A stretch of DNA of 64,000 bases from assembly GCA_944989445.1 (NCBI GenBank), contig CALYLW010000137.1, forward strand, positions 378,134-442,133, in the 5' to 3' direction. The stretch is from Ampullaceana balthica (lineage: Eukaryota > Mollusca > Gastropoda > Lymnaeidae). The notes below the pieces were generated by a model. That model was not told the DNA's origin. It saw only the letters and a list, made by a program, of their open reading frames with translations, and ran no database searches. Positions 43,425 to 54,231 of the stretch are shown here, piece after piece (position 1 is the first letter of the stretch; each line of letters opens with the position of its first letter). The position numbers and the translations under genes were made by a program.

Positions 43425-45017
43425 TTGAAAACGACATATAATAAATTGCACGCAATCAAATATTTTGTGCTTAACATCTGTGGGAAAAGGCTGAATTGGG
43501 ACAAGACACCAACGTATTTGGGCGTGCGACTGGACCAGAAACTCCAGATGCACAATCATATACGTGAATTGCGCGCCAAAACCTCTGCTCAATTGTCCCT
43601 GGTGAAAAAACTTGCTAGCACAAATTGGGGCGCTGACGCAAGAACGCTGAGAGCTCTTTACCTCAGCAAAGTGAGAAGCGCCATCGACTACAGCCTCCCC
43701 ATCCAGGCCTTTGCGAGCAGAACAGCGCTCGAAGACCTGGATAGAGTCCAAAACCAAGCGTTAAGATTGGTCTGCGGGGCGTTACGTACCACACCCAACG
43801 CCGCGGTAGAAATCTTGTCAAACGTGGAACCGCTCAAAGTACGGCGAGAGAAGGCAATACTAACTACGGTGGAACGATACCGTAGAATGGACCGTAACGA
43901 ACCCTGTTTTCAGATACAAGACAGGTGGGTAAAACGCTCGCGACTGAAACGACCCTCCTTTATGGACGCGGTCAACGAGCTCGAGGTTTCAGTCAATTTA
44001 CCCAAAAGCAGGGAAAAAATGTCCATGGTCCCGGCAAGGGGACCTCACGAATGCTTCTCTCCGCCCGATCTGCGTTTGACACTGGCAAATGCCGCGGTGG
44101 GGAAAAATAGTCCAGTAGAGCTTCAGCACGAGGAAGCACTGAGAACTATTAATGCTTATGGAACGGGCGTAGTAAGAGTATACGCAGATGGCTCATGCTT
44201 CACAGATGGACGAAGCGGGTACGGCGCACTGATTGAATACCCCGCGGGGGGACCGGCAGCAGCTGAGCTGTCGGGACCATGTGGATTGATAGCTTCGGGC
44301 GGGGATGCCGAGCTAGAAGCAATTCACAGGGGTGTGAAAGAAGTGCGCTTACGCCTATGTAAAAGAAAGGTTTTTCCTACAGTCGTAGTCTTCACCGACT
44401 CAAGGTCCTCCCTGGAACTCTTGGGTCGGAGCTCATTGGAGACGAAAACTGTCAATGCTGTACTAGAGATCGTGGACAACATTAGATCTCGCGGGGGCAT
44501 GGTTGTCCTGCAGTACATTACAGGGCACGCAGGAATACCACAGCAGGAGAGGGCAAACCTGCTGGCGCAACAGGGCGCTGCCCAGCCCCAGAAAAATCGC
44601 CCAATGACTCAGTTGGGAGTCAAATCGTGGCTAAAAGCCTTCTTTATGGAAAGATGGCTTGCGGGCTGGGAAAATGGTGACACGGCAAGGGTGCTATACG
44701 GCGAAATGCCGCGACCGCGCAAGCGAGATCCCTGGTGGGAGCTTCCTCGTAGCTGCCAGTCCCTCATTACGCAAATGCGGACTGGACATTGTCCAACAAA
44801 CAGCTACTTGAATAGGCTCGATAGGAACAGGGAACCCGGCTGCCGTTTATGTGGTATGGCCGAGGAAACAGTGGCACATCTTCTGACCCGATGCTCTGTG
44901 GCGATTGGGGACACGGACGGATCAGGCAGCCCACGCACTGTGGAGGAATATCTCCATGGCGATGCCCTTATGTTGAGGCTCGCCGTTGGTATTGTAGGCC
45001 GGGCTATAAGAGTCTAA
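43425..45017 (+). CDS. Open 530-codon frame: reverse transcriptase thumb, RNase H and CCHC tail
   Basis: About the first 14 residues come from the surrounding MITE; the rest is LINE ORF2. YLGVRLD with NWGAD-x-RTLRALYL-x-KVRS-x-IDY (about 30-90) is the region just after the reverse transcriptase catalytic core, which is absent. RNase H follows: D255 (VYADGS), E298 (AELEAIH), D325 (FTDSRSS). The fourth acidic position, usually Asp in GNExAD, is Asn378 (QQERAN). A C-terminal C-x2-C-x8-H-x4-C motif (473-490) completes the ORF2 pattern of RNase H-bearing clades (I, R1 or LOA type). No stop interrupts it, so the insertion is young or the frame is retained. It is not a working retrotransposon. Confidence 0.8.
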   Translation: MKTTYNKLHAIKYFVLNICGKRLNWDKTPTYLGVRLDQKLQMHNHIRELRAKTSAQLSLVKKLASTNWGADARTLRALYLSKVRSAIDYSLPIQAFASRTALEDLDRVQNQALRLVCGALRTTPNAAVEILSNVEPLKVRREKAILTTVERYRRMDRNEPCFQIQDRWVKRSRLKRPSFMDAVNELEVSVNLPKSREKMSMVPARGPHECFSPPDLRLTLANAAVGKNSPVELQHEEALRTINAYGTGVVRVYADGSCFTDGRSGYGALIEYPAGGPAAAELSGPCGLIASGGDAELEAIHRGVKEVRLRLCKRKVFPTVVVFTDSRSSLELLGRSSLETKTVNAVLEIVDNIRSRGGMVVLQYITGHAGIPQQERANLLAQQGAAQPQKNRPMTQLGVKSWLKAFFMERWLAGWENGDTARVLYGEMPRPRKRDPWWELPRSCQSLITQMRTGHCPTNSYLNRLDRNREPGCRLCGMAEETVAHLLTRCSVAIGDTDGSGSPRTVEEYLHGDALMLRLAVGIVGRAIRV

Positions 45018-45046
45018 GTGACTCAGCCCTCCATTGAGAATGTCAC
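43466..45046 (+). mobile_element. 5'-truncated LINE fragment with RNase H, TSD atattt
   Basis: Inserted in the middle of a MITE. The MITE sequence caatcaaatattt is resumed at atatttagtggaac, giving a 6-bp duplication atattt (43460-43465, 45047-45052). Only 29 bp of 3' UTR follow the stop and there is no poly-A tail. The truncated 5' end is as expected for target-primed reverse transcription. Confidence 0.78.
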
Positions 45047-45194
45047 ATATTTAGTGGAACTTCTATTTAAAGTTGCGCATTTTGATGTGACGTCACATTT
45101 CTTAAACACCCCCCCCCCTCGTCACGCAATGACAAAAATGCGTGACCCTTCCCTTCCCTTTTTTGTAAGCCGCGTGACGTCATTTATGGACGGC

Positions 45195-45333
45195 TACTTC
45201 TACGAGTAAAACCAATATCTTTTGCTTCTGGCGAAACGATTTGTATGTACGCATGGGGGTCCCGAAAATGTACGGTGTGCAACAGGGGGAGGGGGGCTTC
45301 AAAAATACGACGTAATATTTGGATGGCCCCTAA
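45195..45333. mobile_element. Second MITE family, inverted half copy
   Basis: Ends acgtaatatttggatggcccc (45331), the inverse of the start at 37996. It joins the family-one MITE end at 45194 with the same junction as at 38165/38166. Confidence 0.6.
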
Positions 45334-45435
45334 CTAGCATAAGTGAAGTAGGGATTGAATTTGAATAATCTTCATGTTTCAAATTTCACTTTCACGGCAC
45401 ATTTAGTTTTTGTGTGTGTGCAGTTGTGTGTTTTT

Positions 45436-46098
45436 AAATCCCTTAAATTAACTTCACCGCCGTCTCATTCGTCGTTCGTCACTCGACCGTCGTCCCGTCC
45501 GCGACGCCCGTCCACCCGCGGAAAAACAAAAGTCGAAAATGACCCACTTCCAGTGAAGCCATCGAGCTGAAATTTGGCACACGGACCCGTCTCACCTAAC
45601 AATGCATCGTATCAAAATTTCAGATCGATCGAACGAACCGTAATTAAATTAATGCATTTTTAGTTTACCTATATAAATCACTATTTAGAAAAACAAAAGT
45701 CGAAAATGACCCACTTCCAGTGAAGCCATCGAGCTGAAATTTGGCACACGGACCCGTCTCACCTAACAATGCATCGTATCAAAATTTCAGATCGATCGAA
45801 CGTACCGTAATTAAATTAATGCATTTTTAGTTTATCCATACTACATAAATCAATATTTAGAAAAACAAAAATCGTCGTCTGCTAGAGTTTTGACCTAGTT
45901 TTAAAGCCAAGGGAGATAATTTGGTTTCAGTCTGCAAATGTTTGGAACCGTCTCACTCTGTCGTTCGTCCGACGCGGTGACAAGACCTCCCCCCCCCCGG
46001 GTTAAAAGCAAAGTTGAGTTGAGACAGATTCAGTCTGTAAATATTTGTCGCATGTCTCATATATAAGGGATTTATACTCAAAAACTTTGTTTTTACGG
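45436..46098 (-). repeat. Microsatellite-bearing non-autonomous element, copy 4 (inverted)
   Basis: Minus-strand reading from near 46060-46098 (outer sequence aaacccgtaaaaacaaagtt, then tataaatcccttatatatga) to 45436. Two core units of about 157 bp (from about 45528 and 45687; atgacccacttccagtgaag, then cagatcgatcgaac) are nearly identical tandem copies. The microsatellite side (cgtcgttcgtcactcgaccg) is at the left. Confidence 0.65.
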
Positions 46099-46337
46099 GT
46101 TTGTATATTTGTTGTTTCTTTTTTTTTGTTACCGTACATTGACTCATGACTGGGAGAACTATTTACCATTATTGTGCAGTAATTTACCAGTAATTTACTC
46201 TAACTTACCCTTTTGATGTCTATCCTCCTTTTCAATCAACCCATTGGACCCTTTTATATAGTCGGGCAGCATTTACTGGCTGCAACACACCTGTCAATGG
46301 AGGAAATAATACAGTTTAAATTAATATAACTCTACAC

Positions 46338-46533
46338 CAGGGTCTCCTGCATTAACTGTCAAACAGCAGTTTGGGGACCGACTATTATCCGCCAAATAGT
46401 AAGTTTTGTTTTGTGATAAACTGCAGGTAAAAATATTATCTTTATTTTTAGATTAAAAGTTCTCCAGGGGCCGGATGAGAGGGCCTCGCGGGCGGCATCT
46501 GGCCCGCGGGCTGTAGTTTGGAGCTCCCTGCAC
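46338..46533. mobile_element. hAT-like remnant (CAGGGTCTCC...GCCCGCGGGC)
   Basis: Left end cagggtctcctgcattaac. The right end, ctggcccgcgggctgtagtt then tggagctccctgc, is an imperfect inverse. No clear TSD. Confidence 0.5.
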
Positions 46534-46849
46534 TCTACACTATAAACTCCCCAGTGTTCACAGTTATTGGTTCCGGGTTATTGACCACTCTTATTCTTAT
46601 CCTATATCAACTCAATTTTCGGTGCAAAGTTATTATAATATAAATGAATCGAAACTAATAAAAAAAGAAAAACAAATAAGAATTAATACTTTCATGCAGC
46701 CAACTATCGTTTGAGTGTTGTTGTTTTTTTACACTGGGCACCGAAATGTATGTTCATGCTCTGAATTCAAGACGGATTGCATAAAAATAGTATTTTTTTA
46801 GTACTACAAAAAAAAATCACTTAAAATACAATCCGTTTTGAATTCAAAG

Positions 46850-46992
46850 CTGTTAGAGGGTTCATTGGTCTGTGTGTAAAGTAAAAACAAATCATGTGCA
46901 AAGTTGCACAGCATCCATTTTATGTGCAATATTTTACAAAATTTGCTCCGCGGTAATTCTAAACTACTCCGCGGAGTCGGTGAGATATCGTT
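46850..46992 (+). mobile_element. Small hAT-like element (CAATGTTCCC family), eroded
   Basis: Contains gtgcaaagttgcacagcatc and tttgctccgcggtaattcta. Both termini are eroded or lost. Confidence 0.65.
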
Positions 46993-47322
46993 TAATGAGG
47001 ACGTTGGTAATGGATATTTAACATTATGCCCGGAAATTATCTTGATAACAGAGATTTGTGAAACTGGGTAAATTCGAACTATTCCGACTGGGCCAAAATG
47101 AGGTCATTTCCAGCCGCCATCTTTGTTGCTATGCAAAAGGACAATAAGTTGTAAGGGTCCCCTTAGACCCCTCCCCCGGTTTTTAAAACAGGAAACAAGA
47201 AAAAAAACATTCAAGGGAAGCAACTATCGGCCAGCAACCGGTAGCGTCGTCGTGACGTCACGGTCGGGATTGTACGCATTAGCCAAGTGAAACTGGAAGA
47301 CAAATTTCACAAATGTGCCGGT

Positions 47323-47486
47323 CAATGTTCCCTTTTTCTCTGCGATGGGTGCGCGGCCGCGCGGATATATGAGAGACGCCGCGCAGCAAATTTGGTAAAA
47401 TATTGCACCAAAAAATGGATGCTGCGCAACTTTGCCGAGTTTTTTTTACGTTGCACACGGACAGACGAACCTTAGAGGGAACATTG
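47323..47486 (-). mobile_element. Small hAT-like element (CAATGTTCCC family), perfect TSD
   Basis: Starts CAATGTTCCCTTTTTC and ends CTTAGAGGGAACATTG. Perfect 8-bp TSD gtgccggt at 47315-47322 and 47487-47494. 164 bp, inverted relative to most copies. Confidence 0.93.
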
Positions 47487-47494
47487 GTGCCGGT

Positions 47495-48394
47495 GAAGGT
47501 GACAAAATAATCGCGGGGTATGGACCGGTATTCGGCGCGGTAAAGCGCGCGACATTTGTTGATTCTTCGCTGGACAAAAATCGCATGTTTTATCATAATG
47601 TCATAAAAAATAAAATAAATATAATGGAGTAGTATTTAAACCTCTACTCAATAAATAACATCACAATTGAAGAAAAGGATGTTTAGCACTTTTCTGAACA
47701 CCTAACTAAATATAATCTACTTTGCAAACGAAAGGGTTACATGTATTTTTAAAAAATGGAGATGCTTTGGTAGTGTAACAATGTTAGCCTAAGAAGTGGG
47801 AATTCTAACACTTGGTATCTAATATAAGTGAAGCATATATTAAAGTTGTTGAATAACAATTACTACTAACATTACTAACATTGATTTTAAGTTGAGTTAA
47901 AGTTAAACGAGTATAGTATGGGCTATTACCTAAGCCCAAATTGATCGAGCCTGAGCTTATGGAATACGTCCCATCATTTATGTGTGATATGGTGAACTCC
48001 AAAGTCAATGTACCGGAACCATACAAGTACCGGTACTCACAGTGACAGGGTGGGTTACGGCCCACCGCGTTTAAAAAAAATAAATAACGAAAGTTAAAAT
48101 TAACTTCAGAATTGTCGGCCCACCACTTCGATGCTGTGTTTTTCTTTTCCGAATTTTTTTTAAAAATCATGTCACTAGCAATGTGTGCGGAAACTATGAA
48201 TGAGTGATTTAATGAATGCTTTCTTTTACTTCTAAAGCCTTCATACAATCCATGCAAGACTAGCATGCTCGTTGCGCTCTGGTGTTTTAAAAAAGTCAAT
48301 CTATTTTTTTAAGGCTTATTTTTCTTAAAATCGTTGTTTTCACATTCTTTAAACAAAATTCTGAAGACTGTTTTACAATTTTGGTTCCACCGAT
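47495..48394. other. Unassigned region with a 164-codon minus frame
   Basis: A minus-strand open frame (47805-48299, 164 codons) has no domain I recognise and biased composition (Ser, Leu, Asn). Without splice or homology support I do not call it a gene. Confidence 0.35.
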
Positions 48395-49620
48395 TCAAAG
48401 AAGCGCACGCCCATGGACTTCCTCCTGTGTCCATCCAATCGGGGAACTTTCAAAATGGACTGCGTAGAAGATCGCAGCCCCTTTAGATTTAGAGATACAT
48501 GTTACGCTGCAAATTCCTTCAAATACTGTGGCGCCGATCTGCCCAAACAGCCAAAAAGTAGTGAAAGAATCTCTTGGTATATTCTTCCAGCCACAAGAGG
48601 CCAGTGAAGATCCGTAAGTGCCGGTTTCATGAGGTCTGACTTTCTCATACTCAATACAATCCGCGCTGCAGCGTTTTGTACTTTCTGGAGTCTCTGCAGT
48701 TGTTTTTGAGGCAATCACCACAAATTAAAGTAATCCTGTGTCGATCGTATTAATGAAACTGCTACAGCATTTGCTGCTCTCTTATTCAGTTGAGGACGCA
48801 ACCGACCCAGGGCACGAAGATGAAAAAAAAAGCCTTGACTACGAACCAATGTAGGAGGTCACCGTGCTTTTGAGATTATTGTTAAGGCCTAGATCTCTGA
48901 CGGTGTTGGATAAAGATATGTCAGAAGTGCCGACTTTTGTCGATAATAATGATATGGCTACTTTACGACTGGCGCCAGAGCCACAAATTATTGCTTCTGT
49001 GTTATCATCTTTTAACTGCTATCTGTTTGATGCCATCCATGATTTTACAAAACAGCAGTCTTCAACAGCCTGAACAGCGGCAGCACAGCTCGAAGGATCC
49101 GGGTGAAAACTCTTGTCAATCTGTGTGCGATCCGTAAATAAATTGCGAGAAATACCACGATCTTCAACTTCAATTATTCTGCCTAGCTGGCTCGTGTGGA
49201 TAGAGAAAAGAATACGTCCCAAGACTAAGCCTGAGCCCTGCGGTACGCCACAAGTTAGGACTGTTTCATTGGTAGCTGACTCATTTACCTCAACACGCTG
49301 TGTTCTGTCAGCCACGTAAGATTTAAACCAGCGGAATGCAGTTCCAGAGATGCCAACCTCATTCAGAAATAGAGATAGCAGAACTTCTTGGTCAATCAAT
49401 TATTCACATCAAATGTAGCACTGAGGTCAAACAACACATCAAAATGCGCAAGGTGACAATTTTTTGTTGAGTGTATTTTGACAATATGCTTATGATAGGG
49501 TATGCTGAATATTATTTGGATTATTAAAAAATATATTAGACGATTAGGACTGTGAAGAGCATTCGGGGTTCTGAATAATAAATTCAGATTGATTTTGAGT
49601 CCCCGCAAATTTCATTGAGT
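48395..49620 (-). pseudogene. CR1/L2-like LINE reverse transcriptase, degenerate
   Basis: Minus strand, in order: FDVLFDLSATFDVNN (the LDLSAAFDTVDH block), GISGTAFRWFKSYVADRTQ, TCGVPQGSGLVLGRILFSIHTSQL (reverse transcriptase motif around GVPQGS), a degenerate LFTDRTQ where the catalytic FADD/YADDTQ box should be, and LQRLQKVQNAAARIVL with L-x-DLHW-x-x-V at the C-terminus. Stops and frame changes separate the blocks. No endonuclease domain. Dead, 5'-truncated. Confidence 0.82.
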
Positions 49621-49929
49621 CCCCGCAAATTTCAAACATCAATAATGGCAGCAGTATCAAACGTATCCATTTCATACTGCAGTCACATCATCAAAACTTT
49701 GATCCACTGGAACATTTAAAGTTAAAGAGATATCAACGCAATAACTGTTTTTACCAGGTTTTTCAATAAATTAGGCAATGATAAGTTTTGTAATGCATGT
49801 TATTGGATGAAAGACATGTGGACGGTAAGGCGTTTTTTTTAGCTTCGGTATTGTCATACAAGGAGGGACAGTCGCCGACATTAAGAGTGAGAATTGGCAG
49901 AGGGAGTAAATCATTTAAACAGCTTTAAA

Positions 49930-50440
49930 AATTCTAGAACTGCAACAACTTGACCCTCCAAACCAAGGTCAGGATATTCAACACCACAGTGAAGCCTCTC
50001 TTGCTATATGGAGCCGAAACATGGCGAACAACAGCAGCCGGTTCAAAAAAGCTTCAAACATTTATAAAAACGTGTCTACTAATAGTACTACTAACAATTC
50101 TCCGAATCCGCTGACCCAACGTCATCACCAAATAGTACCTCTGGCAACGTACACAAGACCCAGTGGAAGAGTTAATATGCCAGCGCAGATGGAGATGGAT
50201 TGGCCACACCATCAAAAAGCCTACATCCAGCATCGCGAGACAAGCCCTCACTGGGAACCCCCAAAGCAAGAGAAAAAGAGGTCGACCCAAAATGACATGG
50301 AGATGGGAACTGGAGGCAGACACCACCCAAAAAGAATGGACACAGCTGCGGACAGTTAGAGAGATTAGCGGAGGACCGGGATGTCTGGAGAGCCTTTGTT
50401 TGTGGCCTATGCCCCAGATGGGACGACAGGCGATGATGAT
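49930..50440 (+). pseudogene. RTE-like LINE ORF2 C-terminus, frameshifted
   Basis: Fragments in family order: VKPLLLYGAETWRTTAAGSKK, then EELICQRRWRWIGH, RQALTGNPQSKRKRGRPKMTWRWELE and, at the end, the W-x-x-L-x-x-LCPR-like tail. These match the C-terminal part of RTE-type ORF2 proteins that are abundant in invertebrates. The frame is broken around 50080-50160. Confidence 0.78.
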
Positions 50441-50870
50441 TGCGCAATGACGAAATTAATCAAAATATGGAACAGCAAAAACATTAGACTTTCAACAAAG
50501 CTCAGGCTATATAGAGCTCGCCTTAAAAACATTGTCGTGAATGAATGTGAGACCTGCACACTACTGGCAACCACTGAAAGTCGAAAGCCAGTTGCAGGCA
50601 GTTGAAAACAAATGCATGAGTAAAATTACCCAGTTCTCTTATCTAGAACATAAGACCAATGAGTATGTCTGGGACAGAATAACTTCCATTGCGGGTCGTC
50701 AAGAAACCATTATAAATTATAGCGACAGTTCAGAGACGCAAGCTGGCATGGTTCGGTCATGTCCTGCGACATGATAGCCTGACAAAAATCACCCTTCAAA
50801 GCACTGTAGAAGAGGTCGACAGCGGAAAAGTGGGCTTGACAACATAGATTGGTCAAGGTTGAGATTGAAT
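50441..50870 (+). pseudogene. Second LINE ORF2 C-terminus
   Basis: Reads KIWNSKNIRLSTKLRLYRARL, ECETCTLLATTES, then ENKCMSKITQFSYLEHKTNEYVWDRI, and a later WFGHVLRHDSLTK-like stretch in another frame. Different from the preceding fragment; head-to-tail with it on the same strand. Confidence 0.72.
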
Positions 50871-50889
50871 GAATTACCAACAACCGCTC

Positions 50890-51590
50890 AAGTTGGCAAA
50901 TGTGGAGATGGTCGTCCATTTTCGGCAGGTTGTACCCTAATGTCTGGAAAAGAAGAGGCATTACCATCCAGATCAAGCTGAAAACGTACAGGGCAGTGGT
51001 GCTCCCCACACTGCTATATGCTTGTGAAACTTGGACTGTTTATCAGCGCCATGCAAGAAAGCTTAACCACTTTCATATAACAAGCCTCAGGAAGATTCTC
51101 GGCCTAAAGTGGCAGAACAAAATTCCATACACAGTGGTACTGACCAAGGCAGGTCTCCCCAGCATCTTCACCCTCCTGATGCAGACCCAGCTTCGCTGGG
51201 CAGGGCACGTTGTCCGAATGCCAGACGAGATACTGCCAAAGAGAATCTTCTATGGTGAGCTCCAGTATGGCTAGCGGTCCCACTGTGGGCAAAAGAAACG
51301 CTTCAATGACACACTAAAAGCCTCAATGAAAGCGTTTGCTATCAATCCAGACACCTGGGAACGAGCTGCAATGGACCGACCCACCTGGCGCTCTTCCATC
51401 CACGAAGGTGCCAGGTCATGCGAGGCAAACCGGATCACCGCCGCAGAAAAGAAGAGGCAAGCCCGAAAGGCCCATTCTGTCAACCCTCCAGGAGATGTCC
51501 CACTCGTCCCTTCTGTTCCCGAACCTTCCGTGCAAGGATCGGCCTAATCAGCCATCTGCGCACGCACAGACAACCCTCGGATGACTAGAG
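50890..51590 (+). pseudogene. Third LINE ORF2 C-terminus
   Basis: Reads SIFGRLYPNVWKRRGITIQIKLKTYRAVVLPTLLYACETWTVYQRHARKL, RKILGLKWQNKIPY and TQLRWAGHVVRMPDE, stops at 51271, then DTWERAAMDRPTWRSSIHEGARSCEANRITAAEKKRQARK. The usual C2H2-like finger at the end is eroded. The third same-strand LINE tail in 1.7 kb. Confidence 0.8.
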
Positions 51591-52360
51591 TGGTCCTCGT
51601 CGTATCGACGGACGAACAAACACAGATTGACTGAATCATGAATTGTGACAATGAATTAAGTCATTTAAGTTTAGTTCTTAGGCTATGTAACTGCTACTGT
51701 TAAGGATAAATACTTATGCAGTATGCATCAACTAAGCTCCAGTTTTAAAATGTGATGAACTGGGAGATTTATAAAAAAAAATAATATTCACAGTATTAAC
51801 ACTCATGATGGCATAATTTACACAAACAACATACTGTAACCCTAATCAGCAAAGTTTTAGTTAATGTCCATCAGTATCAGCGTCCTTAGCCGTATAAAAG
51901 ACTATAAAAGTCTGCTTGATTTAAAGTATCTCCAGTATTGGGTCTCGTATTTATATTATACAAAAATTGTTGAACATTCAGCACTAACATTAACATGCTT
52001 TGGTATATTCCAGGTACTCATAATAGCTCTCTTTGACAAAAAAAACAAAATTAATTGAATTCTATTCTGAAACTGAAATTGGCTTGAAAGTTTTTTCTCA
52101 ATTTCAGATAGAAATTATACTAATGTTAACATTTTTGTAGATGCTTCAATTTCAAAACCATAGTCTCTTGAACTTGAACTATATGCATCTCTGCAGAAGA
52201 AAAATTTTAAGAGGATTACTATTCAAGGGCAAACCTAGAGCACAAAACTGTTTCGATATTAATATTACTATAACTCGAACCATATTCAGATATAACAGTG
52301 GGTCATTCTTTTTTAATTAACAAAATACTGTTTACACACCCAGTACTATGCATAAGTATG

Positions 52361-52511
52361 CAGAGGCATCGCTAGGGTTGGTGTCACCCAGGGCGGTAGT
52401 TCATGGTGTCATCCCCTCTCGAATTACAGTTTTACACAGTAAAGGGTACATACAGAATTTTACTCTTTGGTGTCCCCCCGTGTGGTCTGCACCTCCCAGC
52501 AAAACGCCTCT
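52361..52511. mobile_element. hAT-like remnant (CAGAGGCATCGCTAGG)
   Basis: Left CAGAGGCATCGCTAGGGTTG and right GCAAAACGCCTCT are imperfect inverses (CAGAGGCGTTTTGC). 151 bp, with words such as ggtgtcacccagggcgg common to this kind of repeat. The TSD is not clear. Confidence 0.55.
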
Positions 52512-52978
52512 ATTGTAAGTGTATGTATTGAAATGTACTATCAAAGATGTTAAAAAATGTCTCGTACTTATGTTAATGTTTCACTTATTTATTTGAAGTT
52601 ATTTATTACTTTATTAGTTATTAGTTTACTACTAGTTAATTATTACATTAGTTAATTTAATGGTGTAGTAGTACTTACCAGTCTTTGTGCTTTTCTTTAA
52701 GATGCATATTCATTTACACATAAAAATAATGAAATTTATTTTAAATAAGTATTGTCAAAATAACTAAATAACTTACAATTTACAAAGATAATGCTATTAG
52801 TTATTAGTAGATATTTTAATTGTCAATATATTACAAATATAAATTATAAAAATTAAATAAAAAAATAAGAGTATGATATTTGAGGCGATTTATTTAGTGA
52901 CCATACTCATATACACTAAAAGAAAAGTAAGTAAAAAAATATAATACATGTAATTATAATAATATAATTATAATTACA

Positions 52979-53010
52979 GTTCATTTCCAATATCAATATT
53001 GGAAATGAAC
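52979..53010. repeat. Perfect 15-bp hairpin
   Basis: Arms gttcatttccaatat and atattggaaatgaac are separated by 2 bp in AT-rich DNA. The 28 bp before it (gtaattataat...attataattac) is also nearly self-complementary. Meaning unknown. Confidence 0.85.
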
Positions 53011-54007
53011 AAACTAGTACACAAAAGATTTAATGTAACTAAATAACAGAATTAATAATTAAGCATTCATTTATTATCATATTAAACTTACAAATGAATT
53101 TTCAAAGTCACATGGAATAATAGATGAAAAGAAATCTGGTATGAAGTATAAATTATAAATAAATGCACAGTACTCTTTCATCTACTCTTGTAATAAACCT
53201 ACCTCAAAAGTATAAGTATAGCTTATAAAATAATATAAATAACATTTTTTCAAAAATAATTTTTTAAAAATAACATTTTGTTAAAAATAATTTAAATTTT
53301 TAATAACATTTTGTTTGAACTAGTTAATACAATTACAAATTAAATGTAAAACTCGCTTCACTTATAAAATAGATAACATTAATTGAAATCATACTCATTC
53401 ATCCAGCACAACATCAAATTCAATCTCATCTTGTATATAGTATCAGTAGCTATTTAAACATAATTACAAATTATAATTTATAACTAATACAACATAATTA
53501 TCTGACACACCAGACTCAAACATACATATTAAATCCCAAGTCATCCCAAGTCCCAACTTAATTACACACACACTTCTCTTCTGAGAGAGAGATTGTTTAT
53601 AGACAACCATCTTCAAGATAAACTGTGACAGCAAATGGGAAGAATAAAATCTTCAAATACATTTTTTCTTAATATTGTCCTATTGACTATTGATAGGATA
53701 TAAAACAGTAAGTACTAGCAATAACTAAAATAAATGATTAAGGATGGTTATTCTTCATTCATGTAAGAAACAACAAAAATAAGGATATGAAAATTGAAAG
53801 ACTTGTCAACTATGACTATTTTGTTATAAAATGATGTTAGTGTACCATTAAAAAAAAATAAACAAATAATATCATCCAGATCCTGTGTCCCAGCTGTTTT
53901 AGTTGTTATTTATTTCCTGAAGAGTCAACAGACTTGATGGAATAGCTATGTTTTTATGCCATATGACATGACTGAGTCTGATTGTGATGAATTTTTCTAA
54001 ATCATTA

Positions 54008-54228
54008 GGGGCCGTCCATAAAGTATGACACGCTATTTTTGGCCATTTTAACCCCCCCCCCAAAGTATGTCACACTTTGAACAAAAATGTTTTTTATTAA
54101 CAAAATAATAAAAATGTAATATAAAATACCGTGAGGTCACACATGGCAGGACCCCCCCCCTCCCCCTGTCACAAAGTGTCACTTTCTTACACCCCCTCTG
54201 GAGCCTGACGTACTTTATGGACGGCCCC
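54008..54228. mobile_element. Palindromic MITE, cataaagt subfamily, TSD TTA
   Basis: Starts ggggccgtccataaagtatg and ends tgacgtactttatggacggcccc. Flanked by TTA at 54005-54007 and 54229-54231. 221 bp; closest to the copy at 462-727. Confidence 0.92.
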
Positions 54229-54231
54229 TTA

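Larger units (their letters stand above)
42749..45194. mobile_element. Family-one MITE expanded by two nested insertions
   Basis: The outer MITE starts ggccatccatgaatgacgtc and ends gtgacgtcatttatggacggc (45194). Removing 42847-43277 and 43466-45046 leaves a sequence collinear with the intact copy at 21676-22085. Confidence 0.78.
51591..54004. other. AT-rich intergenic, no gene seen
   Basis: Very AT-rich from about 52550. Apart from the elements listed separately (52361-52511, 52979-53010) I see no gene or repeat boundary. Confidence 0.5.

Noticed and set aside
42749..45194. Autonomous transposon with its own 530-residue enzyme
   Set aside because: The enzyme is LINE ORF2 (RNase H, CCHC tail) with its own 6-bp TSD inside the MITE, so it is a passenger and not the MITE's transposase.
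47805..48299. 164-codon minus-strand frame
   Set aside because: No motif, biased composition and a repeat-rich neighbourhood; could easily be chance in AT-rich DNA.
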